DNA of 64,000 nt from positions 60,320,985 to 60,384,984 of the forward strand of contig CM044321.1 in assembly GCA_024291935.2 (NCBI GenBank), written 5' to 3'. Shown in pieces: positions 35,940 to 48,700 of this stretch. Numbering within the stretch: the stretch's first letter is position 1; each line of letters begins with the position of its first letter. The notes beneath the pieces were generated by a model, which made no database searches, was not told the DNA's origin, and saw only the letters and a program-made list of their open reading frames with translations. The DNA comes from Okapia johnstoni (lineage: Eukaryota > Chordata > Mammalia > Artiodactyla > Giraffidae). The translations under genes and the position numbers were made by a program.

Positions 35940-36760
35940 GGAAGGGGTGGACGTCCCCACCGGGACTGTGGCCGATGGACCACTAGGGGGCGCACCAAGC
36001 ACGTCTCCACGTCCCCGGGCGCCCCTGGGGCCGCGCGCGCGCTCCGCAGGGCTCCGGGGCCAGACAGCTCTCTCCCTGCCGGCCTCCGCCCCGCCCGCCG
36101 CCAGGGGGCGCCGCAGGCTACCCGGCGGCTCGGCTCGCCGCCCGGGAGCGCCAGCGCGGGCGAGCGGCGGAGGCCGGCCAGGCGGCGGCCATGGACCGCT
36201 TCGTGTGGACCAGCGGCCTCCTGGAGATCAACGAGACGCTGGTGATCCAGCAGCGGGGGGTGCGCATATACGACGGCGAGGAGAAGGTAGGGCGGGGGCC
36301 GGCCGGGCCTCGCTCCGCGACCCCAGCTCCCCGGCTGGCTGCGGCGATCGGCGCCGCCCCCGCCGTCCACGCCCGCCCGGCGCCGGGCTCCGGCCCGGCT
36401 CGGGAACGGCTCCCGCGGGGAGCGCGCGGGCCGCGCCCCTCTCCCAGCCCGGGGAGAGACCCCCGCTCCGGGCGGCACGGCGGACGCGCGCCGGGAACCC
36501 CGGGTCCTCGCCCCCGATCGCGGCGGGCAGGCCGGTTCCGCCCTTTGTCCCGAGGCCGCTGGGTCCTGCGCTCCAGAACCGGGCGTGGCTTCGGCGCCGG
36601 GACCTGGGGGAGCCCGAGGGACAGGGCGGTCCCGGCCGGAGCGGGAGCGGGGCGAACCGAAAGGATTTCCGAAGAGAAGAGCCCGCCTCTCCCGGGACGC
36701 CTCGGCCGGAGGCTCTGTGTGTTGCTTGCTCGTGGTCCGGGAGAGACGTTGGAAAGGAGG
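35940..36760 (+). promoter_or_regulatory. VPS36: CpG-island promoter of VPS36
   Basis: Dense CpG block containing the VPS36 start codon (36191) and extending about 470 bp into intron 1. No TATA box is seen. Two CTCF-like sequences (35980-35993 and 36098-36111) lie between the BovB fragment and the start codon. The long minus-strand frame across the block (35540-36844) is a compositional artefact. Confidence 0.75.
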
Positions 36761-39700
36761 GTTGATTGTTTTGTCGAGTGATGGAACAGGCCGTGCCTGG
36801 TAATCCAAGCGTAAACCATAAAGAGGTGTGTTTGCAGATGGCAAGGAGAAATACTACCTGTGTTTCACGGACACGTTAACATTCACTGGAGACTACTGTC
36901 ACACTACGAACGATCATCCTGTTCCGAATGAAATGTATGAGCTGGAATTAGGGGGAAAAAAAATTTGCTCATCAGCATTTTTAGTTTCCAGAAGTTTTCA
37001 CTTGCTACCTTCTCCTTCCTTGCAGTTTCCTTAGAGAGAAACTTCCTCCTGTACTTTGGAACTCGTTGCCTGACCTAGAGCTTTTCCTGTCCGTGCTTGA
37101 GAGTAGCTTGAGGCCTCCTTCCTTCCAGGGCGGGGCTTACACAGCCACCCGAGGCTCCGCTGACAGGCCTGGGGACCCCGGTGCCCTGCCTCCTGGAGGG
37201 CATTTTTGCATGTTTCCATTATTGGGTCGGTATCTTTTTGTTTGTTTATTTGGGCTTAGAAACTGTTTACTGGCTTCCTCCGTGGCTCAGCTGGTTAAGA
37301 ATCCGCCTGCCAAGGCAGGAAACACGGGTTCGATCCCTGGGTCAGGAAGATTCCCCTGGAGAAGGGAATGGCTACCCTCTCCAGTATTCTTGCCTGGAGG
37401 ATCCCATGGACAGAGGGGCCTGGCAGGCTACAGTCCCTGGGGTCGCAGAGGCGGACACCGGGTATGGAACTAAACAACAACTCTTTTTACTGGTTCAGTA
37501 CTTTTATGAACTTGATCTCAAATTGGGTTTACATCATTTGGTTGGCATGATTAGCTAAATGCTTTTCTTTTTGTAAACCGAGGTTCCGCTTTTGGAACTG
37601 TGGTGACTGGAAAGCTTAATCAACCTCCCCTTCCTCAGGGGATTGGAACTTCGCCACACAACTGGTCTTCAAACACAGCTCCAAAGTCACCCCCTGACGG
37701 CGGTCTTGCTTTTGTGGATCACCACACTGTTGTTCTACTGTAATTCCAATATGCGAATTAGAGACATCTTGGCTAACACACAATATAACTATAATATCTT
37801 TAAAACAATAAAAAAATCAAAACTATTAGTAGTTGGATATGAAAAAAACATTGCTGAATCAGCAAAGTTTAGTTTTCCTTTATTTATATTTCTGCTTGTT
37901 TTCGGGACAAGTAGATATAGGTATCAGTGGTTTAAGAAAAAAGTTATGGGAAAAGCTTAGTTGAGCCTTTTGATTTAAGTCAATTCTTTTTTTTTTTAAT
38001 AACCAATTCTTGTTACTGAAGTATAGTTAATTTACGATGCTGTGTCAGTTTCCGGTGTGCAGCAAAGTGATTAAATTGTTATATATATATGTATATAGTG
38101 TATATATATATATATATATTCTTCAGATTCTTTTCCGTTACAGGTTATTTGTTGTTGTTGTTCAGTTACTCAGTCATGTCAGACTCTGTGACCCTGTGGA
38201 CTGCAGCATTTGAGGCCTCCCTGTCCTTCACCATCTCCCAGAGTTTGCTCATATTCATATCCATTGAGTCGATGATGCCATTCACCCATCTCATCCTCTG
38301 TCACCCCCTTCTCCTCCTGCCCCCAATCTTTCCCAGCATCAGGGTCTTTTCCAATGAGGTTATTACAAGATATGTAGTTCTCTGTGCTATACAGTAGGTC
38401 CTTGTTGTTAGTCAAGAATTCTTGACTATTCTGCAAGCTGGGGGTGCTGCGGGAGGGGTGTGCGTGTCTCGGAATCGAAGCAGAGCTCTAAGGCACTGTG
38501 GTCCCCAGGCCGTATCGACTCAGTCACGTGCTGAGCCTTCTTGAGTATCACCTGAGGCCAGACTGAGTCCCAGGGGCAGCCTCGTGTCCTGGCTTCCTCT
38601 CTTTGCTGGAAGGTGTCCAGATGGCCCGTGGTCTGAGGACTCCAGGAAGCTGCACATCAGCTTCCAGATGTGAGCAGGGGCCCTTTCAGAATCTCTCACT
38701 GGCCCTCTCGTCTCAGCCCCGCAGTGCTGACCTCCCAGCCTTCTCAGCTTGCACTCAACCCATTCCCCCAGCCAGTCGCCGGGCTAAGACCAGTGGATGC
38801 TCTCTATTCAACCTTGTGTCTCCTGGCTCTTTGTGAGTGTGAAATACATTAAAACAAGCAAACTTTGACTAAATATAGTACCTACTATGTGCCAGAAGCT
38901 TTTCATAATTTAATCCTCTCAATGGGCATATGAGGTAACTATTTTACTGAATGAGAGGAGAACTCTCAGAGGCAACATAATTTGCCTAAGATCCACTGAA
39001 GCAGATTACCAGAAGCGTGTGTGCTCAGTTGTGTCCAACTCTTTGAGACCCTATGGACTATAAACGGCCAGGCTCCTCTGTCCATGGGATTTCCAGGCAA
39101 GAATATTGGAGTGGGTTGCCATTTCCTTCTCCAGGGGATCCTCCTGACCCAGGGATTGAACCTGGGTTACCACAGAGCCAGGGGTTAAATCTCTGCTGAT
39201 CAGATTCCCAGAGCCTGTGCTTTGTTCACGGTGCTGGAGCGCTTCAAAAACACAGCAGTCACCAGTGCCAGCCCCTTTCTGTCATGTAATGTGTATCTTC
39301 CACATGCAATGTGTTTATGAAATAGCGTATCCTCTGAAAATGAGGACGCCGAGACCCTCAGTGGGTGGTTGAGAAAACTGCAACCTGTCCAAGGTCACAC
39401 AGTTAGTAATAGTGGAGCTGCTCTTTCCACCGCCCAGGTGCCTTTTGCTTGTTTATACAGGCACAGTTTTCATGGGCCCCTTATGACCAGATAATGTGTT
39501 GTTTTCGTAAGCATTGTAGACAGGTCATTTGTTTCAATTCACAGAAGCGTCTGTTAGCCTCAGCTAATTTAAAAAGTAATGTAAGAAGGTTAGTGGTGTG
39601 TAAAGTGGCAAGTTGTCAGCTTATACTAGATGTAGAAAATGTATTTTCTTAAGCTGGCTATTTCACTTTTTAGGAATTTCAGTTCAGTCACTCAGTTGTG

Positions 39701-42700
39701 TCCGACTCTTTGCGACCCCATTGACTGCAGAATGCCAGGCTTCTCTGTCCATCACCAACTCCCGAAATTTGCTCAGACTCACGTCCATGGAGTCGGTGAT
39801 GCCATCCAACCATCTCATCCTCTGTCGTCCCCTTCTCCTCCTGCCTTCAGTCTTTCCCAGCATCAGGGTCTTTTCCAATGAGTCAGTTCTTCGCATCAGG
39901 TGGCCAAAGTATTGGACTTTCAGCTTCAGCATCAGTCCTTCCAATGAATATTCAGAACTGGTTTCCTTCTGGATTGACTGGTTTGATCTTCCTAAATTTT
40001 AGCAATTTACCCTTCGGAAATAGAGATGCATAAAACTATAAAAACTATAATGAATGCACATGTGCATGTCAGCAATATTATATGTATAGACAGATATAGA
40101 CATCTCTCTCTGTCTCTCTCTCTCTCTATATATATAGATATACAGAGGCTTCCCAGGTGGCCTAGTGGTTAAGAACCCACCTGACAATGGAGGAGACATA
40201 AGAGACGAGGGTTCGATCCCTGGGTTGGGAAGTTCCCCTGCAGGAGGGCATGGCAATTCACTCCAATATTCTTACCTGGAGAATCCCATGGACAGAGGAG
40301 CCTGATGGGCTACAGTCCACGGGGTTGCAAAGAGTAGGACATGACTGAAGCAACTTACATAGCACACAGCATATATATATATATATATATAATTTATTAT
40401 TCTGCAGTATAGGAAAAAATTGGAAGCAATCTGAATGTCCACTATGGGGCTTGGTTACTTAAACATGACATGCCCTAACCAGCTTGAGGAATGACTAACA
40501 ACAGGCTGCTAAGTGAAAAAAGCAAGTTATAAAATTATAAATATCATGGCCTCATTTTATTTTAAGTTTATATCCACACATCCTGGCTGGTCTAATTATG
40601 AATGATTTCATTTTTGTTTTCAGACTTAAAAAATTTTTTTCAGCAGCATATTGCTTTTATGACAGAGAAATGTTAAATCAAAACAGTAGGAGCTTATTCA
40701 GCGAATGCCTAAGTTATTTTAACTACTAACTTTTAAGTAGTTGAAATTATTCTAGCTCTGAGTGGTAGGCACAAACCAGCCTAAACTTGTCTGTGGGCTT
40801 GAGCTCATCATCCCTTGCAATCCCTGAAGCCAACGATTATTACACAATGTCTTCACTAAGCAGCAACGCTTTACTCATTACGTGTGCACATTGTTCACCC
40901 CATAGTAATGAAACGTCCTCTGGCCTCAGCTTTAAACTCACAGCCTTACGCTTGGATTTCAGACAGATAAGGTGCGGTTTCTGAATCAGGACTATTAGGT
41001 AGTTATGCTATGTAATGTGGCATCGGGTACTCTCAAGTTGACAAAATATTTGCTTCTGGGAAAAAAGGGATTTTTAAAAATAGCTTGAACTCAATCATTT
41101 GGTTTTGTGTATGCCACATTAACCAAAACATTCATAGCCCGACCAAAATAAGTGCCAGGAATGTGTATGTGTTACTTCAGATGTTACTTCTCTGAGGTGC
41201 TGGAGTGCTTGTGGAGTAATCTCTCTCAGAGTGTCTTCAGCCAGGCGGTGCCGCACGATTCTTGCTGTGCATGCTTGTTAACCGTATTACTTAAAGTCAC
41301 TCATGTTAAGATATTAGTAATACAGTCAGTGTTACTCTTAGAAAATCATTTCTTAAAACTCATGTTAAAAAGTATTGGTTCTCTATTAGAAGAAGCCCCT
41401 GGTGGCTCAGATGGTCAAGAATCTGCCTGCAATGCAGAAGACCCAGGCTTGCTCCCTAGGTTGGAGAGATCCCTTGGAGAAGGCAATGGCAACTCACTCC
41501 AGTATTCTTGCTTGGAGAATTCCATGTATTAGAGAAGGACTTCTGACAAAGAGTATTTCTGCTTATGTTTGATTTAATAAAAAATAATTTATATACATTT
41601 CAGAGTTGCATGAAGTCATATATGCCTGTAACAAATTCCTTTGTCTTTTCTTATTAGATGAATAATAAAGTTGTTAAAGATGGGTAAGCTGAAAGAAGTA
41701 GCTTGAGATAATCAGTATTCCTTTACCCATTAACAGTTACTTTTGGCACATTCTGTCTGTGTGATTGTGCAGGTGTGTGTGTAACCATGATATGCATATT
41801 GCTTTCTTCTTTATTAATATCAAGAGTATCTTGTAATATATTGTCAAGTGTCTATATAAGTACATTTATGAATATTTTTACTCAAGAATGATATATAATA
41901 ATGTTCTAATTGGTTATTTGCTTGATAAACATTTTTAACCACATTATTTTAAACTCAAAAGAATTATTATTTGTAATAATCTGGACCCTTACTAAAATCC
42001 TTTCCTTTGAGTTTCTATTTTATAAATAGGATCAAGCTTGTATCTTTTGAAATAACTCCTCCTCAAAAGGATATGAGCACGTCCCACCTGATGGCCAATT
42101 CTACTCTCTAGCAATTAGAGTGGGTAGAAGCTTCCAATGTATTTTTTGCTTTCAACAGAAATAAAGAGATTTGGCTTTTCAGCCTTTTTGGGTTCCAACT
42201 CCAAAATTTGCTTATTTATATAATTTACAGTGTATATCAAGAACCCACCCTGTATGTGTTCGTGACTCACTCAGTCGTGTCCAACTTTACAAAAATACTT
42301 CCAGTGCATAGTATCAAATTATGAGGATTAAAAGTTGGTCCTAAAGACCTAGCTGGCTTTTTTGTGATTGTATTATAGTTTTAAAAAACATTTTGACATT
42401 TATATTTTGCATAAATGACATGATCCCATGATAAAAAAAGTCTAAAATCTCCCTCCTAGGATGCGAGGGAAACTGTCCCCCAGCTTCCCCTCAGAAGTCA
42501 CCAGTGCTTCATTCTGGAGTTATGCATCTGTGTCATACACAGGTGTTCCTGTAAAATACTCTTTTTCCTTTTAAAGTATCAACTTATATTATGCATACAA
42601 AGTTCTGAAAATTTGCTTTTTTCACTTAATCTATGCAGAGAATTTACCGTATTTCATTATTTCTAAATGTACATTCCCCTCAATGGACACACATTTTAAC

Positions 42701-45700
42701 AACTCTGGAAGCCAGATGTATCTTATAATTAATGGCATCTTAGATTTTATCAAATACAATAAATACGTAAAGAGTCTCCTCATTGTTTTTAATGACTAGG
42801 TTGTCGTTCCTTGTGTGGATGTGCATTTCCCTGTTGATGAACATTTAAATTGTTTCCTATCTTTTGCTTTTAAAAAACAACAATGAGTAACCTTACATAC
42901 ACATGTGTAAATTCATCAGTGGGATACATTTCTAGAAGGACATTGATTGGATCAAAGGGTTGGTGTATTTATATTTTTGATAGATGATAATGCACTGCCC
43001 TCCAGCAATTTGTGCAAATGCGTGTTTTCCCAGCGTGTCAGCAGCTCAGTATCACCGAACTTTTGCACCTCTGCCGATCTCCTGGGTGGAAAGGGGAGCC
43101 TGGTGTCCTCTCAGTTTGCCTTTTTCTTATCATCAGTGAGGTTAACCATCAGTTAATGTGTTTAAGAGTCACTTGTAGTTCCTTTTCTGTGAACTTTCTG
43201 TTAATAGTCTTTGCCCATTTGTCTAATTGATTATAGAATATTTTCTTACTGATTTGTAAGAGTATTTTAGATATTAAGGAGACATAGATGTTTGTCTCTG
43301 ATGTGAGTTACAACTATGTCTTCCAGTCTGCCATCTTTGCTCTTGATTTTTGCCATGAAGAATTTGTGTATGTGTCTCTGTGTGTGTGTGTAGGTGAATT
43401 GTTCAATCTTTTCCTCTAATGCTTATGGGTTTACTGTTTTTCTTAGAAAGATTTTCTCCCCTCCAAAGTGATTTTAAAAGTTCTCTTATGATTTTTCTAG
43501 TGCTTTTATAATTTTTAATACCAATAATTTTATGCTCTTTTAATAAATTTTTAAATTTTTTAACTCTGTCCAGAATTTATTTTGGTACATTGTGTTAGGT
43601 ATAAATCCTATTTTTTTTTTTTTGTCCCTACTGAGCACCCCAAGTGTCTTCGTACCATTTATTGAATCTCCATCCACACTTACTTTGCATGTGTTTGTGT
43701 CTTTTTCTGGATTTTCTTGTTATTTAAAAATCATTTAAAAAATTTATATGAGTGTTGTACACCTTCAGTCTCATGGTAAAAATTCAATCAATAGTGAGAT
43801 ATATGGTTTTGAAAAAGGGCCCTTTGCTTCTCTTTCTTCCATTCCTTCATACTTTTTCTGAGATAATATTAGCAGATCATTGAGTATCGATCCCATTTAG
43901 ACCTTTTTCTACTATTTATCTGTGTTCATAGTACATATACACATCTATCTATCTGTCTATTTATAGATATATCTCACATGTAGTTTGAGGAATGTGGAGT
44001 TTATTGATATCTATATCTATCTATTTGTCTAATTACATTGTATGTAGTATGCTTTGGTTGCTTTCTTCACCTCTCATCCTATGTCTTAGAGTTTCATGAT
44101 AGTTTATATAGCTCCACCTCCTTCTTTTTCATCTGTCTGAATTTCATAGTATGAATATATCACTCCTGATTTAGCCACTCCCCTACTGTTACATAGCTAG
44201 GTGGTTTGCAATTTTTTTCCTAATTTTAGCAAGGCTTATGAAGTGTGTGGCATTGCTTCTCTTTGACTTATAACAAACCTAATTCTAAAATGTTTATGTG
44301 ATTGACTTACTATTGTGCAGTTCATGGGGAAAAAAATCTAGACCATGTTGTGTGATGTGTTATTAATATTTTGTGATGATCTTGTTTTTCTAGATAAAAT
44401 TTGATCCCGGGACCCTCCTTCTTAGTACGCACCGTCTAATTTGGAGAGATCAGAAGAATCATGTAAGTTTGAATTATTTGCATCAGTTCTAGGTTTTAAG
44501 TCACTAATTTCTTCTCTTTCATTTTTTCTTTCTGGCAAAACTATAAGTAGATGCGATAAATTTTTGCTTTCAGATGTCAGAAGAGTGTGTCCCATGGTCT
44601 CTCGCCATGGAGTGCAGATAGAGGAGTTAAGGTCTAGCCTCTCATTCTCTAGCCCTGAAACAGACGGTAATTACTGTACAGAGAGTCGGTAATTACTGTA
44701 CAGAGAGTCGTGGTGACTCCTGGATTTTAAGCCCAAATCAGATCCTCCCCCACACTTGAGTATCCCCATCAGTCAGCAGTCCTTAAAGCAACCCAGTAGC
44801 CTTGATTGCTGTTGGGAAACAGGAGGAGGGCGCCTGCTGCTAAGTGCACGCTGCCACCTAGATGTTGAGGGGAACTGCCTCTGGGTCACTCAGCAAGAGG
44901 AAAGACCCCCTGCTGCCCCGTCTTCGCATTTCTAGGAGGAGAGGACTCCGTTATACGTATAGACCTGACACCTTTATTTCAAAGCGCTTTGACTTGAAAG
45001 TGTGTGTGTGTGTGTCTGTGTGTAAGTTTCTGTCTTGTAAAAGAAGCCACACAGCATGGTCCCCAACCCCATGAAATTTTAGTTCTACAGTTTAGCTATG
45101 TATTGTACTGAGGCTCTTGGAAAGCTCGCTAACCACTGCAAATTCTGTCTCTTTTTGCCCTGCAAGAACCAGTTTTTTCCCCCTTGGTGGTAATACTGCC
45201 CTTGTTGATAATGCATGCCTCAGAACTGGTAATTTGCCTAATTCTTTTTAAAGAAATAAGCATTCAAGAAAGACATCTTTTTTGGAGGGATAGCTGTCCT
45301 CAAGCCATATATTCATAAATTATTCTTAGTATAATTTTTTTGATTATCATGGAAGGAAGCTAATATGGCTATCGTTAGACCTATTCAATGCCAATCATTC
45401 ATAATGAAATGAAAAGTCATAATAGAACTTTATTCCTATTTCTAGTTGATCATAAGTTTCTCAGCTTGCCACACACCCCATATATCTATAAAACAAGGAT
45501 TTCTGAGGAATCTTATGGATCCTGTTTTCTCTTGATTCCCTGCCAGGAATGCTGCATGGCCATTCCTCTTTCCCAGATCGTGTTCATTGAAGAACAGGCA
45601 GCTGGAATTGGAAAAAGGTAAGGTCTGTATGTGACAGTCTTTATGCACAGAAGCGTTTCTAGTCAAGCCATCCTCATTAACTTGGTTGTGTCATTGCCCA

Positions 45701-48700
45701 GTCAGTCACGGCCGTGACAGCCTATGTGCGAGCAAATCTGTTGATTGTGTTTACCTTGAGAAAGTATTGTCCTGGGGGAACAGAGAAATAGGTGAGGAAG
45801 GTTAAGAGGCATAAACTTCCAGTTACAAAATAATTGAGTCATGGGTATGAAAGGGACAGTGTGGGGAATATAGTAAAAAATTAGGTCATATCTTTGTACA
45901 GTGTCATATAATAGGCAGATTCCTGAGTAGCTCAAATGGTAAAGAGTTTGCCTGCAATGTAGAAGACCTGGGTTCGATCTCTGGATCAGGAAGATCCCTG
46001 GAAAGGGCATGGTAACCACTCCAGTATTCTTGCCTGGAGAATTCTGTGGACAGAGGAGCCTGGCGGGCTACAGTCCATGGGGTTGCAAAGAGTTGGACAC
46101 AACTCAGCAACTTTCACTTTCATATAATAACTAGACTTATCATGGGATGGTTTTGAAATGTATAGAAACATCAAACCTGTCTGTTGTGTAACAGAAACTA
46201 ACCTAGTGTTGGAGGTCAGTTACACTTCAAAAACAACTAAATTCATGGAAAAAGAGATCAGATTTGTGGTTGCTAGAGGTGGAGCAGGGAGGGAAGGGAA
46301 AATTGGATGAAAGTGGTCAAAAGGCACAGACTTCCAGTAATAAGATAAATAAGCAATAGGGATATGTTGTACGACATGATAAATGTAATTACCGCTGCTG
46401 TACATTATATATGAGAGTTGTCGAGAGAGAAAATCCTAAGAGTTCTCCTCACAAGGGAAAAAAAAAAATTTTTTTCTATCTCTTTAGTTTAGTATTGGAT
46501 GTTCACTGAATTTACTCTGGTAATTGTTTCATGATGTGTGTAAGTCAAATCGTTATGCTCTACACCTTAAACTTCTAGTGTTGTATGTCAGTTATATCTC
46601 AAAACTGGGGGAAAATATCTATGTTTAAAAAAAGATGTTATCCTACTTTAAACTCATTGATAAATGGAAGTCATTCTTAAAACATGAATCAAGTACTAAG
46701 GTTGTTGTAATATCCTCGGGTCATAATAAGTAAGTGTGGGTCAGCTGTCACTGAATATATTTTCACAGACTATTGAATCTTTTTTTTGCCCTGACCCATG
46801 GCTTGCAGGACCTTAGTTCCTCGACCAGAGATTGAACCCAGGCCCCTGGCAGTGAAAGTGCAGAATCCCAACCACTGGACCACCAGGGAAACTCCCCTGA
46901 CATTTGCCTTTATGCATCTGTGTATCTCTCATGGTCACCTGATGCGAAGAGCTGACTCCTTGGAAAAGACCCTGATGCTGGGAAAGACTGAAGGCAGGCG
47001 GAGAAGGGGACGACAGAGGATGAGATGGTTAAATAGCATCACTGACTCAATGGACATGAGTTTGAGCAAATTCTGGGAGATGGTGGAGGACAGAGGAGCC
47101 TGGCATGGTGCAGTCCATGGAGGCACAAAGAGTCTTAACAACTGAACAACAATAACATTTCTCATTCAGTACTTAAGATCAGAAATGACCATCTGAGAAA
47201 AATGCCTGACTTTACTCCTAAATCTAGTTGACCATAAGTTTCTCAACTTCAACTTTTTCAGGCATCAGTGTTGAATAGAGTGTCACAAGAGTTATTGTCC
47301 AAACTGGGACATTATTATTAGAGTAATAGGGGACCCTACTTATCATTAGACCAGGCAAGTATAAAACACAGGAGTGTCCCTAGGCAAACCAGGAGATGTA
47401 GTCACCCTGGTTTAAAGCCACAGATTAAAATGTTTCTGTTTATTCAAGTATATAAGACATTTTGGCTTATATATACTTAGGTGCATGTAATTGAGGACAA
47501 CTTGCAAACAAATATTGCTGGTAAGGAGTTTTTTCCCTACCTGGGCTTATCTTTAGCTTTCATGTAGTCAGATCCTTCAATCAAAGAACGCAGTCCCTCA
47601 GCAGTGAGAGCACAGAGTCCTAACCACTGGACTGGCAGGGAATTTCCAGCATGAATCTTTTTATGCTGACTTTGTTTACACTTCATTTTGTATCATCTTT
47701 TAGCTTTTCATTGAGTTTCCTTTGAAAAGTCCTGATAGTTAGGGCTCCAGATTTTTTAGTTTTAAAGGTTGTATGGTGTGTGTGCTCACTCAAGTGGTCC
47801 TAATTGTCATAGTTTGTTTGTTTCCCTGACAGTTGGTTTCAAACAGTCTTGGCATTCTGCTTACACGGTTTTATTTGCTCACTTCACTTAAAGATATTCC
47901 CCAAGAAGGAACCAATGGAGAGCCCGTCCACTCCTAGCCCCAGTTCACTAACCAAAGCATTTGTGACATCAAGGAGGCCCCACACGTGGTTGTTCAGTTT
48001 TAGGATGATATTTAGGCAGCTCTGTGGATCTAAACAAAGTAATACTGTGTCATCAGTGTATCCCCTTGGGTTGGCCCAAAAGTTCGTTCGGGTTTTTCTA
48101 GAAGATGTTATGGGAAAACTCGAACGAACGTTGTGGCCAACCCAATATAATGTGGTGATAGAGAAAAAGGTCTAAGCTAGGTATGCAAGATACTTTGAGT
48201 TTCTCAGTTTTGCTTATGTTGATAGGAGATTGTTTACTGAGCTGGTTGGGGGGAAAAAGACATAGAACTGAACAAATACAGTGGTGTTAATGGCGTAGAA
48301 GATAGCAGTTGTCATAAATATCATGGTAGTTTGTGATCCTGGGGCAGCAGCGTTTTGAGAATTGTTTTTGCTGCAGGATATCTCTCTAAATCATGCCATT
48401 GATTGAGTGGCGTTTTCCAAAAATGACACTGTGGAATGTTAGTTTTGGATGGAGTTTTAATAAAATGTCAGCTGGCCAGTTTTACACAGATAAGTTTTTC
48501 ACATTTTGTTTTCAAATGAGTCCGGTCGTATCCCTTGGCAGAGATGATCAGCCCCCTGGTCACCTTTGGAGATGACTCTGTGGGTGGAAAACCTGATTGT
48601 CAACCAGTATCATAAACCACCCCACATTCTGCAAGTTTATTTTGAACTGATTCCCTAAATCCACATTTTTATTTAATCTATAGAGCTGGTAACTTGAATT

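Larger units (their letters stand above)
30450..35940. other. CKAP2-VPS36 intergenic region
   Basis: No gene is visible between the divergent promoters. Contents: a truncated Bov-tA (30775-30908), a full Bov-tA (31859-32036), a CA/TA microsatellite (32568-32598), nested ancient L1 (32700-33600), a CHR SINE, a partial Bov-A2, an L1 3' end (34750-34920) and a BovB fragment touching the VPS36 CpG island. The stretches 31000-31850, 32040-32560 and 34930-35590 hold nothing I can name. Confidence 0.7.

Noticed and set aside
35540..36844. 434-codon open frame on the minus strand across the VPS36 promoter
   Set aside because: It spans the BovB fragment and the CpG island antisense to VPS36 exon 1. 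The high GC suppresses stops, and no domain is recognisable.
44862..45074. Possible extra VPS36 exon or small gene in intron 2
   Set aside because: The frame ends in a TG microsatellite, has no splice-site pair in the right phase, and the exon 2-3 junction is complete without it.
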